Source: Ophiothrix spiculata | Taxonomy: Eukaryota; Echinodermata; Ophiuroidea; Amphilepidida; Ophiotrichidae | Reading direction: 5' to 3' (one strand) | DNA length: 23,299 bases | Assembly: GCA_000969725.1 (NCBI GenBank) | Contig: JXSR01S035210.1 | Part shown: one piece after another, positions 1-8,783 of the stretch | Layout: each line of letters starts with the position of its first letter | Position numbering within the stretch: the stretch's first letter is position 1 | Translations under genes and position numbers: made by a program | Notes under the pieces: generated by a model | Seen by the model: the letters and a program-made list of their open reading frames with translations, nothing else | The model's database searches: none | Told to the model about the DNA's origin: nothing

Positions 1-125
1 ATTGCTAAGATATTGCTCTAATATTGCTAAGATATGCCTCAAATATTGCTTATTAAGCATATTGATATTGCTAATAAGCAATATATTTTAAGGCATATAT
101 GCCTAATTCTATTGCTTAGCATATT
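1..125. repeat. AT-rich nested palindrome made of ATTGCT / TAAGCAAT words
   Basis: The words ATTGCTAA, ATTGCTTA and their complements recur through the first 125 bases. An imperfect inverted repeat runs from about 32-55 (ATATGCCTC..TTGCTTATTA) to 72-98 (TAATAAGCAAT..AAGGCATAT), with an 11-bp perfect core TAATAAGCAAT. The window starts inside it, so its full extent is unknown. It may be the end of a short inverted-repeat transposon or simple AT-rich expansion. No coding signal. Confidence 0.6.
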
Positions 126-390
126 GCTTAAATATGGTTAATTTTTCTGGTAAGGGATGGTTTCCCACGTTGTGCAATAATGCACTTGTCTTTAAATAAT
201 TGCGCGTTGCCAGAGACCTTATGGCTTTGCGCTTCAGCTGCAATAAAAAAAATATATATTATTGAATATGAACATATATGCACGTATCAAACAGGGAAGT
301 TACATACAAAATTAGATGACCAAGCTGTGTCTGATAACAGCACCGATTCTTCCTCACCACAAGTGACTTTAGGCTGGGGTAGACCTTCAA

Positions 391-1590
391 CTAGCATGAA
401 CTGTTTTTGTAGTTGGCTTCATAGAAATTTTTCACACATCTAATCGCTTCCAGGGAAACTGGTTTCCTTCCCGCCTTTTGTTTGTTAGGCTTGAACAAAT
501 GTGTAGTGCATTTGAAGTATCTAGTAGCTGCCCTCTGTTGCCTTTTCCTTTTTATCTGAGACAGTGCGTCAGCCATAATTTTGCGTTTAGCAGACTTCTT
601 TGGAGCTGACAGAGTAGCAGAGACTGCCTCCATTACACCTTCATGTAGTTTGCTTGGTACTCCCACTCCAGCTATTTCTAAAGCAGCAGCCTTCCTTGGA
701 GTTGATTTCTTAATCAAGTCTATAGTAGTACTTATATTATACGACCTCCTTCTCGGCAGAGCTGCTTTCACCCTAGAGACTGCTTTCCTTCGTGCTCCAG
801 CTGAGCGGATGTCTACTTAAATTTTTTTAGGTAGCTGCTTATTTCTTGCTTCAAGTCCCAACTCTTTCTCGGCAAGTTCATCTTCTTTTGCCTGAAGCTG
901 TTTTTGTAGTTGCTGAATGGCTTCTTCTCTTTCTTGTAATTCCCTTAATTGTTCTTCAAGCTGCTTTTTTTGTACCTTTCCTGTTTTTATCGCATAAAGT
1001 TCTCTGCGCTTTGCTTTCACTGCTTCATACCTCTCTTTTGAATAATTAGCACGCTGTTGTTGCTTCCTTTCAGCTCCATAGTCCTTCTTTTTGTCACTTT
1101 GTTGCCTAGTCAGAACTTTGTTTGGTCTCTTGCTGGCTGCTTCTTCAGCTTTTCTCTTCTTATTGAACTTTTCCATCCTCTTTCTAGCCAGCTCATTGTT
1201 CCTCTTCTTCCTGCTAAGCCATTTTTCTGCCTCCTCCTTTTCACTTGCTGTTAAATTTGTCTTCTTTAAAGTTGACTCTGCTGTAGCACATTGTAATCTG
1301 TACAACCGACTGTACTTCGCAGCATCTTGTTGGAGTTCCTTGTATTTTTTTGGATTGGATGCTTTCATTTGACGTCTCCAATTTTGTGCTTTGGATAGTC
1401 CAGACTTGGATTGTCCAGATGTAGACGTTGAAGCACCTGATTCATCAAGTTCTCGATGCTCACATCAAATTCTCAGTTTGTAAGGAAGAACATTTATATT
1501 TGGTTTCTCCTTGCCATCACATTTCTTTGTTTTGGTGGGGACAGGTTTCTTTGTGGGGACATTCTTTCTTTTCTCCTTACACTTTGGCAT
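391..1590 (-). pseudogene. Charged coiled-coil protein gene remnant, single exon-like frame of about 400 codons
   Basis: Read from ATG at 1590 down to the stop at 391-393, one frame stays in phase for 1,200 bases (400 codons) and is interrupted by about two in-frame stop codons, with no frameshift. The N-terminus begins MPKCKEKRKN and is Lys/Pro rich, followed by a Ser/Thr-rich stretch. The middle (about residues 75-257) is a very charged helix rich in K, E, Q and R with motifs such as YSRLYRLQ, ARKRMEKF and a heptad-like LEEQLRELQEREEAIQQLQ. The last part is basic (PKKSAKRK, IKRKRQQRAATRYF) and ends with SLEAIRCVKNFYEANYK. A splice-acceptor-like TTTCATTGCAG lies just upstream of the ATG, suggesting an upstream 5' exon. 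The C-terminal piece recalls, from memory, an uncharacterised metazoan family with a helix of the form VKxFYxRDD followed by a conserved C-terminal domain, which is absent here. Function unknown; a mobile-element-linked gene is the likeliest reading. Confidence 0.6.
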
Positions 1591-2180
1591 TTTGTAGCAC
1601 CTGCAATGAAATCATAAACATTGAATACATTCTTGTAAATCAACAAAAGCATCACAAAATAATGTGCATAATTTATCAACATAAAGAACCAAAAATATAT
1701 AAATAAAAAGAAAAGAACAAAAATAAAATAAAATAAAATGCCATTTCTAAACAAAATAAATAACCTCAAAATGTGAGAAAATTCACATATGAAAACAACT
1801 TCTGAATCTCCCTGGATGATGTAACAGTGTTTATAGGTTCAGTGTGGCTGCCAGTGCATCCCAACTAAAACTACAGATAACAGATCATGAAGAAAGGCAA
1901 TGAATTAGTCTAGAAATGCAACAGATTTCTACATTTTGAAAGGTAAGTGCTTTCGGTCGGGATGGGTATCATTTCATATTTTCAACTTTCATATCCCCAC
2001 TTAAAATCAAATGGTGCATCCCTTACAAGCCTAGCATCAATAACCTTTTATGGGTGCACTATTGCATGTTACTTGATGATGTAGATATCAAGCTCAAAAA
2101 TCTCAACTTTCCTTGATCGGGAAAAAAAAATGTCGACCCAACTAAAAACAACAACAACAAAGCAACAACAACAAAAATTA
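1591..2180. other. No gene seen; A-rich tract and (AAC)n
   Basis: The first part (about 1690-1740) is A-rich. A short (AAC)n run lies at about 2147-2175. No open frame with coding character was seen on either strand. A hydrophobic frame over 1494-1769 on the minus strand is only the reading of poly-T/A-rich DNA. Confidence 0.6.
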
Positions 2181-2440
2181 TGGTGGACCCTTTAAGTTAT
2201 AGCCAGATTACCACTGCACCCCTCCAAAGTTCATTGCCATATTTATACATATATTCATAAATTTTCATGCAAAATTTTAAATCAGGCACATTAGCTCCAA
2301 TACACCCCTGGAAATTAAAGCTAATGGTGGACCCCTTAAGTTATAGCCAGATTACCACTGCACCCCTCCCAATTTCATTGCCATATTTATAAATATATTC
2401 CTTAAATATTCATGCACAATTTTCAATCAGACACATTAGC
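2181..2440. repeat. Imperfect direct duplication of a 116-bp unit
   Basis: The segment 2181-2296 (TGGTGGACCC..CACATTAGC) is repeated at 2325-2440, offset 144 bp. Both copies hold AAGTTATAGCCAGATTACCA and CTGCACCCCTCC, then ATTGCCATATTTATA and an AATCAG(G/A)CACATTAGC end. A 28-base spacer separates them. No coding frame is shared. It may be a tandem duplication or two copies of a short dispersed repeat. Confidence 0.85.
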
Positions 2441-2970
2441 GGATCCACTATATATTTTGTAAAATTACAAAATTGTTGGAATTTGACCCATTCAACTAGT
2501 CGCCTTTCTCTATTGGTAACTTCCATTCTTTTTAGGGATGCGAGACAAAGCACACGGTAAAATATGACATAAAAGTACCAATATATTTATTTGTATCAAC
2601 CCACGTTAGACAACAATATAACACAATGACCATATTCATGTAGTAAACAATAATGTTCGATAAAAAATAAAATTATTGACGTATAAATTGCTACCATGAT
2701 ATAAAATTTAAAAAAATCATAAAAACTCCCCTTTAAAAAATGGACTATTCCAAAATACTTAGTGTCAATTCGCTTCGGTTTACTTCCATGTCCTGTTTAC
2801 GATGTGATAATGGTAAGCTGAATAAACATCTGTGGCCCAAATATTTCGACCTAAATCTAAGTATTACCGCTTCCTACAACTTTTTTTTACAAGTTGGCAG
2901 TAATTATCGCGAATCGCCATCACTTAATGCATCAGATTATCTCTTAATCGCCGATTAAATTTGGAAAAGT
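2441..2970. other. No gene seen
   Basis: AT-rich DNA without a recognisable coding frame, repeat or RNA. A 72-codon plus-strand frame at 2740-2958 has no family features and is probably chance. Confidence 0.5.
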
Positions 2971-4220
2971 CACAACGTAAAGAGGACGCAATAATAATGG
3001 CGTCCCTGGGAAATGTTTACGCAGTACATATGTGTGTTATAAACAAGGGCATAAGAACAAGATCACAACTTTTTTGTTCATTTACATCAACTACAGCTCT
3101 ACAAATTAACATCTACCCATCATTTTAAACTACAAAAATGCATGACAATATTATAAAATTAACCAATATAAAACAATTCGATCCAACGTAAACAGGACAC
3201 CAAAAACATGGCGTCCAGTTATCACTGATTGACGTTGTGAAATCGCAGAATGAAAAACAGAAGTTAAAGAGTCACTCGACTCGTCAACTGTTGCAATTTA
3301 AATCACATTTTTCAAACTAAACGTTGTTCAAAAACATATTTAATAAATAACACGTGAACTTGATACAAAAATAGCTAAATCGTGTTGTTATTACTTCACA
3401 TCGTAAATTGGACATGAATGATTTTGAGTCCACGTACACTCAAATGCAAGCTAGCAGCATGTCTTTTCATCTTTAAAAAGTTCACGACCAATTTGTTTTA
3501 TTTTTATCTTTAAAAATGCTTTAAAATCTATCACAAACTAGTAAAATAATAAACACAAATCAATCTTACCTTGTATTCCTTGGCTATAAAGACGATCACT
3601 TCGTAAATTTAAGCTAATTTTATCACAACGTAAATTGTGGGACACGAAAATATCAGCTGGGCTTGCAGAAAATGGCGACCCACGCTCGACTAACGCCACA
3701 TGGAAATGTGATGTGTACATCCGGGCTTTGTATCAGCTGACTTATACATTCATAAAAACATCTTCCAGGTCACATGACTTATTGCGAAAAATTCACAACG
3801 TAAAATTTTCATGGGACACAATTTTGGCAACTTCACAAAACAACCTCATTTTTTTTGGGAATACATGACTTGAATTTAAGGTAATATGTTTGCATTTGAC
3901 ATACACCAGCTGAATAAAATCATGTACTTTTTTCGATAGTGTCTGAGAGTTTTGGCTAATTTTATTAAGCTTACAAAATACAGTTTCATACGTAAACATT
4001 GGGACACGAAAGTTTACGTTGTGAACATTATTGTGGCTAGTCGAGTGTACTCTGTGTGGATACCCGCGGGGTTTGTAAGTGTTTGATTTTCAATGTCAAG
4101 TACATATATTGGATTTAATAACTTTAACACATAATTTAAAGATTATTTGGCATTGTAATGGGTCATTATAGTGAAAGATGGCAAAATGTCACAAAAAATG
4201 TACAAAAATTGATGGGACAC
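2971..4220. repeat. Array of a recurring dyad motif CACAACGTAAA..GGACAC / GGCGTCC..TTTACGTTGTG
   Basis: A motif of the form CACAACGTAAA, 2-8 bases, (G)GGACAC recurs at about 2971, 3183, 3398, 3624, 3793, 3988 and, more weakly, 4188. Spacings are about 212, 215, 226, 169, 195 and 200 bp. In several copies the reverse complement follows: AGGACGC..GCGTCCCT then TTTACG at 2981-3030; AGGACACC..GGCGTCC then GACGTTGTG at 3193-3239; CGTAAA..TTTACGTTGTG at 3990-4023. DNA between motifs is much less alike by eye. The distance inside the motif varies (2, 4 or 8 bases), which argues against a conserved reading frame. Possible readings are a decayed 200-bp satellite with a conserved protein-binding dyad, or repeated insertion of a short hairpin element. 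Confidence 0.6.
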
Positions 4221-4580
4221 CACGATTTATTTCATCAATTACTACAAATTCGTAACTGTATTTTTTTTGTTTATGAACTGCATGATACTTATATATATAT
4301 GTCCATTTATGAAATTAATATGAAAAATCTGCACTTTAATGTTAAAGACTACAAGAAGACAAATAAGATATACACATTCAAAAACCACCATTGATGTCCA
4401 TATAACTGGAATCACCCATATACCTATTATATAGTTTTACTGTTCTCTGTTTTTACATCTTATAAACACATCCGTCTATTTTTTTGTGTTCGATCACAAA
4501 CCTCAATTTGATCTATAATGGTCTAGCGGGATATCTTTTAGCAGAGTTAACCTAATGCGTTATGGTATGGTAGCGATTTA
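4221..4580. other. No gene seen
   Basis: AT-rich sequence after the dyad array. A 78-codon plus-strand frame (4158-4394) runs across the array edge and has no recognisable domain. Confidence 0.5.
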
Positions 4581-4730
4581 AAGTTTGAAACTTTAACATG
4601 CATGTATGTATTTAATAATATAATAATAATCAAATCAAACAAGTTCGAAACTTTAACATGTTTAAGATGTATGTAATTAATAATATAATATAATCAAATC
4701 AAACAAGTTCGAAACTTTAACATGTTTAAA
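4581..4730. repeat. Tandem repeat, 60-64 bp unit, about 2.4 copies
   Basis: AAGTT(T/C)GAAACTTTAACATG begins at 4581, 4641 and 4705, giving unit lengths of 60 and 64 bp. The rest of each unit is ATGTATGTA followed by TTAATAATATAATA and CAAATCAAAC. The third copy stops after CATGTTTAAA. The length difference comes from the AATAATA part. Confidence 0.9.
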
Positions 4731-5170
4731 GCTGTGGTCACAATAATCGTACGATCAGCCTACGAGCAGTGTTCAGTCCATTTAAAAGGATCATGAGCAG
4801 TGGGTAAAGCGAGCAGCGAAAACTGGCATATTGCCAACTAAGTGTCATATATCTCTTAATTTTATTTAAGATTGATAAACCAACTTAAATTCAATGGTCC
4901 GAAAAGAAAAATTTAGGGTCTTTATAAACATGAACAATTGAACAACTAAATCAATATACTTAGCTACATATCAAAGAAAATTCTTAAGTGTCCAAAAACT
5001 GGCATCATTACCCTACAGGGATTTGAAGTAGACAACTTGATCAAATAGTTCTTCTGTGAACCCTGAGGTAAATCTCTCTTGGAGATGATAGCTGATGAGA
5101 GCTTGCCTTCTTTGTTGATAAATCGATCTTTGTGGAACTCTTGTTGAGTACTTGTCTCCTTTCTATATAG
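4731..5170. other. No gene resolved; may hold decayed LINE 5' sequence
   Basis: No clear coding frame. The stretch 5110-5170 could be the decayed upstream part of the LINE that becomes readable from about 5171, but the match is too weak to claim. Confidence 0.4.
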
Positions 5171-5175
5171 GTCAA

Positions 5176-5535
5176 GATCTTATTGGAATTGACGGTATTG
5201 TGCTACTATAGTTCAAATCGTACTTGTCTGGAAGGACACAACGTGTGTGTACAGAAGAATCATTTTCAATTACACAGAATCTTCAATATGGTGTGCCACA
5301 GAGGTCCGTTCTCGGGCCTCTGTTGTTTTTGATTTGAACTTGAACTCCATACTTACGCTGATGACACTCAGATATATGTATCGGTATGCCCAACAACAAT
5401 AATCGGTGTTGAGACAGCTATCAACAATCTTGAAAAGTGTATTTGTGAGGTTCAATCTTGGATGTCTGCTAACTTTTTGAAATTGAACGCTGAAAAGACT
5501 GAAGTTATTGCATTTGGTTTTAGAGCCCAGCCATG
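5176..5535 (+). pseudogene. LINE reverse transcriptase palm remnant
   Basis: Two adjacent frames carry the RT core. The first (to about 5336) has FKSYLSGRTQRVC and the GVPQxSVLGPLLF motif. The second (5351-5535) has YADDTQIY, the catalytic aspartate pair, then a helix ending SWMSANFLKLNAEKTEV, which is the conserved region after the palm in CR1/L2 and Jockey-type enzymes. The usual 15-20 residues between GPLLF and YADD are mostly missing, so a small deletion accompanies the frame change. A stop codon lies just before FKSYL. Confidence 0.88.
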
Positions 5536-6121
5536 ACAATGAGTGCTCAGGTTGCCAACATTTCTAAAGTTGCTAACTTCCAACTTGTAAACATAGGCCG
5601 TGCTAGAAAGATGCTTACCACAGAGGCTACAAAACTTGCTATCCACACATTAGTCACATCAAGATTGGACTATTGTAATAGTCTACTTGTGGGTATCAGT
5701 AGCACTCTCTTGAAACGTCTTCAGAATATTCAACGCACCTCTGCTCGTCTTGTCACCAGGAAACGCAAATACGACTCTATCACACCGGAACTGATTTCAC
5801 TCCACTGGCTCCCACTCACTCAAGGAACGCAAAGATTTCAAGATTATCGTCATAGTTTACCAATCTGTTCATTCACAAACTCCAGACTATATCTCCAGCA
5901 TGCTTGAACTAAAGATTCCACAACGTCGCCTTCGCTCTGCATCAACATATCCAAAGTTCATTGAACATAGAACAATTACTTCATTCGCTGACAGATCATT
6001 CTCATGTTATGCTTCAAAGCTATGGAACACACTACCTGATTTCATCAAGAGATGCAAGACTATTGAAACTTTTAAAAAACAACTGAAAAGCTATCTGTTC
6101 ACGATTGCTTACAATAATTAA
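5533..6121 (+). pseudogene. LINE C-terminal domain remnant
   Basis: Two overlapping frames (to 5907, and 5900-6121) read LVTSRLDYCNSLL, RLQNIQRTSARLVT, ITPELISLHWLPL, then FADRSFSCYASKLWNTLP and FKKQLKSYLF before the stop at 6119-6121. This order of motifs is the conserved region after the RT in L2/CR1-like LINEs; its biochemical role is not well known. The frame changes near 5900. Confidence 0.9.
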
Positions 6122-6148
6122 CTCTTTTTGTGTATATTTGCCTTTGTA

Positions 6149-6180
6149 GCGCCTTAGTACAATTTGTTTGGTTTAGGCGC
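6149..6180 (+). other. LINE 3'-terminal stem-loop
   Basis: GCGCCTTAGTAC..GGTTTAGGCGC has a GCGCCT/AGGCGC stem, 12 bases before the microsatellite tail. In this LINE group a 3' structured end is thought to be the RT recognition site. The second LINE in the window has an equivalent stem at 12558-12591. Confidence 0.6.
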
Positions 6181-6192
6181 TTTATAAATGTG

Positions 6193-6193
<1 letters not shown>

Positions 6194-6234
<41 letters not shown>
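6194..6234 (+). repeat. (TTGA)n tail of the LINE
   Basis: About ten copies of TTGA follow the LINE 3' end directly. Such microsatellite tails are characteristic of CR1/L2-like LINEs and are made during insertion. Confidence 0.9.
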
Positions 6235-6299
6235 AGGTCAATCCCTTTGGATAAAGTTTAAAACTTTTTTATATCCCTTCGTACAGTTGTAGAAATTCA

Positions 6300-7218
6300 T
6301 CTGCTTCACTTATCATTGTAGTTTCATTCATCCTTATTCCCCTGCCTTTCTTTAGCAGGAGTACATTTCACACTCTGTTTGGAACTCATTGCCACACCAT
6401 TCATTGTTTTCTTTTTATTAGATAGAGACTTGGTTGCCTGATAATTTTGTCAACATGTTTGCCAGTAGGTCTTTGCTCAATCAAATCTTAGGATTTGCAC
6501 TGGACTTGTGAGGAGGAGGCACAAAGAAGTTCCTTTGCCCCTCTTCTGTATATATAATTCAAAGTTTGTGATTTTTTTTGCAAAGTCACAAATATATCAT
6601 GTTGTATTCAACTTACCAGATCTAGCACATCTTTTACCCTTGGAGAAGTGGTAATAAGGTCTGTAATGGTTAAGTTCCGTCCTCTTCTTCAGCATTATCA
6701 TGATGGTATGCAGCAGTGTGGTTTCAAAATACGATTATATGAATATTTTCTGGTCCCTTCTCAGGTGCCTTGCAAGTGAAAAGGAATTTTAATTTGTAAC
6801 TAAAAAATTCATACAATCAATCAATGTATTTATTTTTCTTGCCTTACCTTGACTCATATGCGCGGCTACTGACTGATGTGGTGGCGGTGGCCTTCTGTAT
6901 GATTGTGGTCTACCAAGGGCAGCCAGCTTGTTTCGCTTGTCTTGGGTTCTTCTTACTGAAATGACAGTGACATTCAGCTATAAGTTATAGTCAAGTGGAA
7001 GTAATCTTCATTAGTTTGCCACCCAATAATGTGTACGTATCATTCAACTTCACTTCTTACATTTGATGGCTTCCATGTGGATAGGGTAACATTCCTTTAT
7101 GTTGCCCTAATTTCTGTTTGCCATGTCTCCTGGCTCGAAGAGAGGATCAATTAAAGATTTCACCTTGAACGCCTTAGAAGCATTCTTTTTCTCTGACAAG
7201 TAATTGGACAACCACGTT
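6300..7218 (-). pseudogene. Exon-like blocks of an unrecognised spliced gene
   Basis: The minus strand shows exon-like blocks with good splice edges. Block A, 7061-7218: ATTTTCAG acceptor, then TWLSNYLSEKKNASKAFKVK and LIDPLFEPGDMANRN, one TAG, then GNIKECYPIHMEAIK, donor T|GTAAGA. Block B, 6848-6955: TTTCAG acceptor, RRTQDKRNKLAALGRPQSYR then RPPPPHQSVAAHMSQ, donor CAAG|GTAAGG. A and B join in matching phase (phase 1), which supports real splicing. Block C, 6617 to about 6760: ends DLITTSPRVKDVLDL before G|GTAAGT and is broken. Block D, about 6335-6545: acceptor ATATACAG, then short hydrophilic frames. No domain was recognised. The low-complexity proline/basic tail and the neighbours suggest a mobile-element-linked gene; a decayed host gene is possible. 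Confidence 0.55.
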
Positions 7219-7845
7219 CTGAAATTTTAATGGCAAACAAAGATTTGCAAAGATGACAAGTCAACAAGGATATAACATACATATTATGATTTATTTTTAA
7301 CAAAGTTCCAAGTGAGGAATCTTGATGTTTGTGGATTTGCAATATACTTAGTGCAACTTGTTTGTTCCCTGATATTTCAAAACATTTTTATTACAACTAT
7401 TTTTTAAATTCAATGGATTTTGTTAAGAATCTTCACTTTTGAAATAAAATTCCATTCCCAAAAAGTTTTCATAGGCACAAGACAAAAATACGAATTATTT
7501 TAAGTAGATAGGTGGGTTTGTTTGTTTCTGTTTTTCAATTGTCAATAATCATTTCAAACAGAACTTCAACCAGAACACCCTCATGAGAACTTTGTATTGG
7601 CAAATTATTATTGTTTCACCAATTGATTTGGAATTTTTGCAAGTAACAATTAACGTTTACTTTTAATTAATGACATGGCAAAGAGAATTGATGCAAATTA
7701 AATGAAGCTCCCAGAGCAATTTGTGTTCATGGCCTACTGGAGACACATGTGTTTGTTTTTGATTTTTGTTCTTTTATGTTTTTTTTATTTTGTACTTTTT
7801 TGGCAATGTCACATATTTTCATTTTCTTGAAAAATCCTTTCTTTT
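7219..7845. other. No gene seen; intron-like spacer
   Basis: AT-rich DNA between two minus-strand coding-like blocks. No coding frame was found. It could be an intron if the two blocks belong to one gene. Confidence 0.4.
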
Positions 7846-8139
7846 TCAAAACCTTTTCATGATGCCATCTACCTCATTCTTGATTGTTATAGTTCCTGTC
7901 ATTTGATCTATTCCATGTCTGGCTAATCCTTCAACTATACTGGCTTCAAGGTCTTCAACGACCATTGCAATCGCTTCATCATAGAAGATTGTTCTGCCTT
8001 AACAAGTGGTATCCCTTAATCTGGAAGGTTACCTGGCAGGTAAGCTCATGGCATTAGTAGATGAACCATCACTAGGATTGTGTCTTAATGGTAAATTTAC
8101 AAAGAAGTTGAGACCTCTTAGATTCAGGGAAATTCCTTT
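7846..8139 (-). pseudogene. Coding block of unknown family (NLPLRHNPSD / AIAMVVEDLEASIVE)
   Basis: One minus-strand frame of about 97 codons holds KGISLNLRGLNFFVNLPLRH, NPSDGSSTNAMSLPAR, then FYDEAIAMVVEDLEASIVEG, LARHGIDQMTGTITIKNE and VDGIMKRF, with two internal stops. The amphipathic helix and the TITIKNEVDxIMKxF ending look like genuine coding sequence. I recall similar NLPLRxNP..MSLPAR blocks in uncharacterised invertebrate proteins, without an assigned function. It could be an upstream exon of the 6.3-7.2 kb gene remnant, or a downstream part of the zinc-finger gene at 8.8-10.1 kb; the sequence does not decide. Confidence 0.5.
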
Positions 8140-8435
8140 CTTTTATTGTAAAGTAAGAGAAAAAGTCATCATAACGTCCAGTTTTGGAAGCTTGCAACAT
8201 TGTATGATACTTGGCAACTGATTAAATATTGTTTAATCTAATTGCTATTTCTAATTGCTAAACAGTTACAGTTCTTCCTCACCCTTCAAAATGTTCAAAT
8301 ATGATCTACCTTTAGTGGAAAAGGTTTTCACCCTTTACTGCATGGGGTTGATTGTGCTATATGTATGAACTTCTCACAAATGTGTTCATTTTGAGATTAC
8401 ACTGATGACTGCTTAAACTGCTTCCTGTGCCGCTA

Positions 8436-8783
8436 TCAGTGAAATGACTGTTGATATTTTGTTGAACTTGAGCTGTCTGGAAGAAAGGCTCTGGAGAGTG
8501 CATCCGCGAGATACATTTCCTTACCGGGCTTATATCGGATTTCAACATCATACTGATGTAATCTTAGGAGTGGGCGTTGCAGTCTTTTAGGAGTAGTAGA
8601 TAAAGGTTTCTGCAATATTCCTACTAATGGTTTGTGATCAGTCCACAAGATTGTCTTGCGTCCATACAAATAATAGTGATTACGCTCCAGACCAAATACC
8701 TGCGCCAAAAGCTCTTTTTCTATCTGCGCGTAGCAGGTCTCAGCAGATGTCAATGCTCGACTGGAATATGTCTAATTGTTTCA
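8436..8783 (-). mobile_element. Ty3/gypsy LTR retrotransposon fossil, RNase H region only
   Basis: The minus strand encodes part of a Ty3/gypsy Pol: the RNase H segment with SAETCYAQIEKELLAQVFGL, ILWTDHKPLVGIL and RYKPGKEMYLADALSRAFLP. These are hallmark motifs of the gypsy RT/RNase H. Only this small piece of pol is present. No LTR, gag, protease or integrase was seen beside it, so the element is a heavily truncated, broken fossil. It abuts the end of the zinc-finger gene remnant at about 8783, which suggests insertion into or recombination with that older sequence. Confidence 0.92.

Larger units (their letters stand above)
5171..6234 (+). mobile_element. CR1/L2-like non-LTR retrotransposon (LINE), 5'-truncated 3' half
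   Basis: The element holds the end of a reverse transcriptase, the C-terminal domain typical of L2/CR1-like LINEs, a short 3' UTR, a terminal hairpin and a (TTGA)n tail. Recognisable parts in order are IGIDG (about 5188), YLSGRTQRVC (about 5215), LQYGVPQRSVLGPLLF (5281-5328), YADDTQIYV (5354), a C-terminal VTSRLDYCNSLLVG block (about 5660) and LWNTLPDFIKR (about 6030). It is dead: it lacks the endonuclease and most of the RT, and carries stops, at least two frame changes and two internal deletions (between GPLLF and YADD, and between the palm and the C-terminal domain). The 3' end is intact, as expected from target-primed reverse transcription with 5' truncation. Confidence 0.92.

Noticed and set aside
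1091-1372. Plus-strand hydrophobic, membrane-like frame
   Set aside because: It is the antisense of the Lys/Glu-rich coiled-coil frame; complement of AAG/GAA codons gives Leu/Phe/Ser by composition.
1494-1769. Minus-strand Phe/Leu-rich frame that could be a signal or membrane segment
   Set aside because: It reads A/T-rich low-complexity DNA upstream of the coiled-coil gene.
2740-2958. Plus-strand 72-codon frame
   Set aside because: No domain, no splice context, and length expected by chance in this window.
3635-3868. Frame containing WDTK-like residues at each dyad motif
   Set aside because: The spacing inside the motif changes by non-multiples of three between copies, so the coding reading is not conserved.
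4581-4730. CRISPR-like repeat
   Set aside because: Repeats are contiguous tandem units without distinct spacers, in a eukaryotic context.
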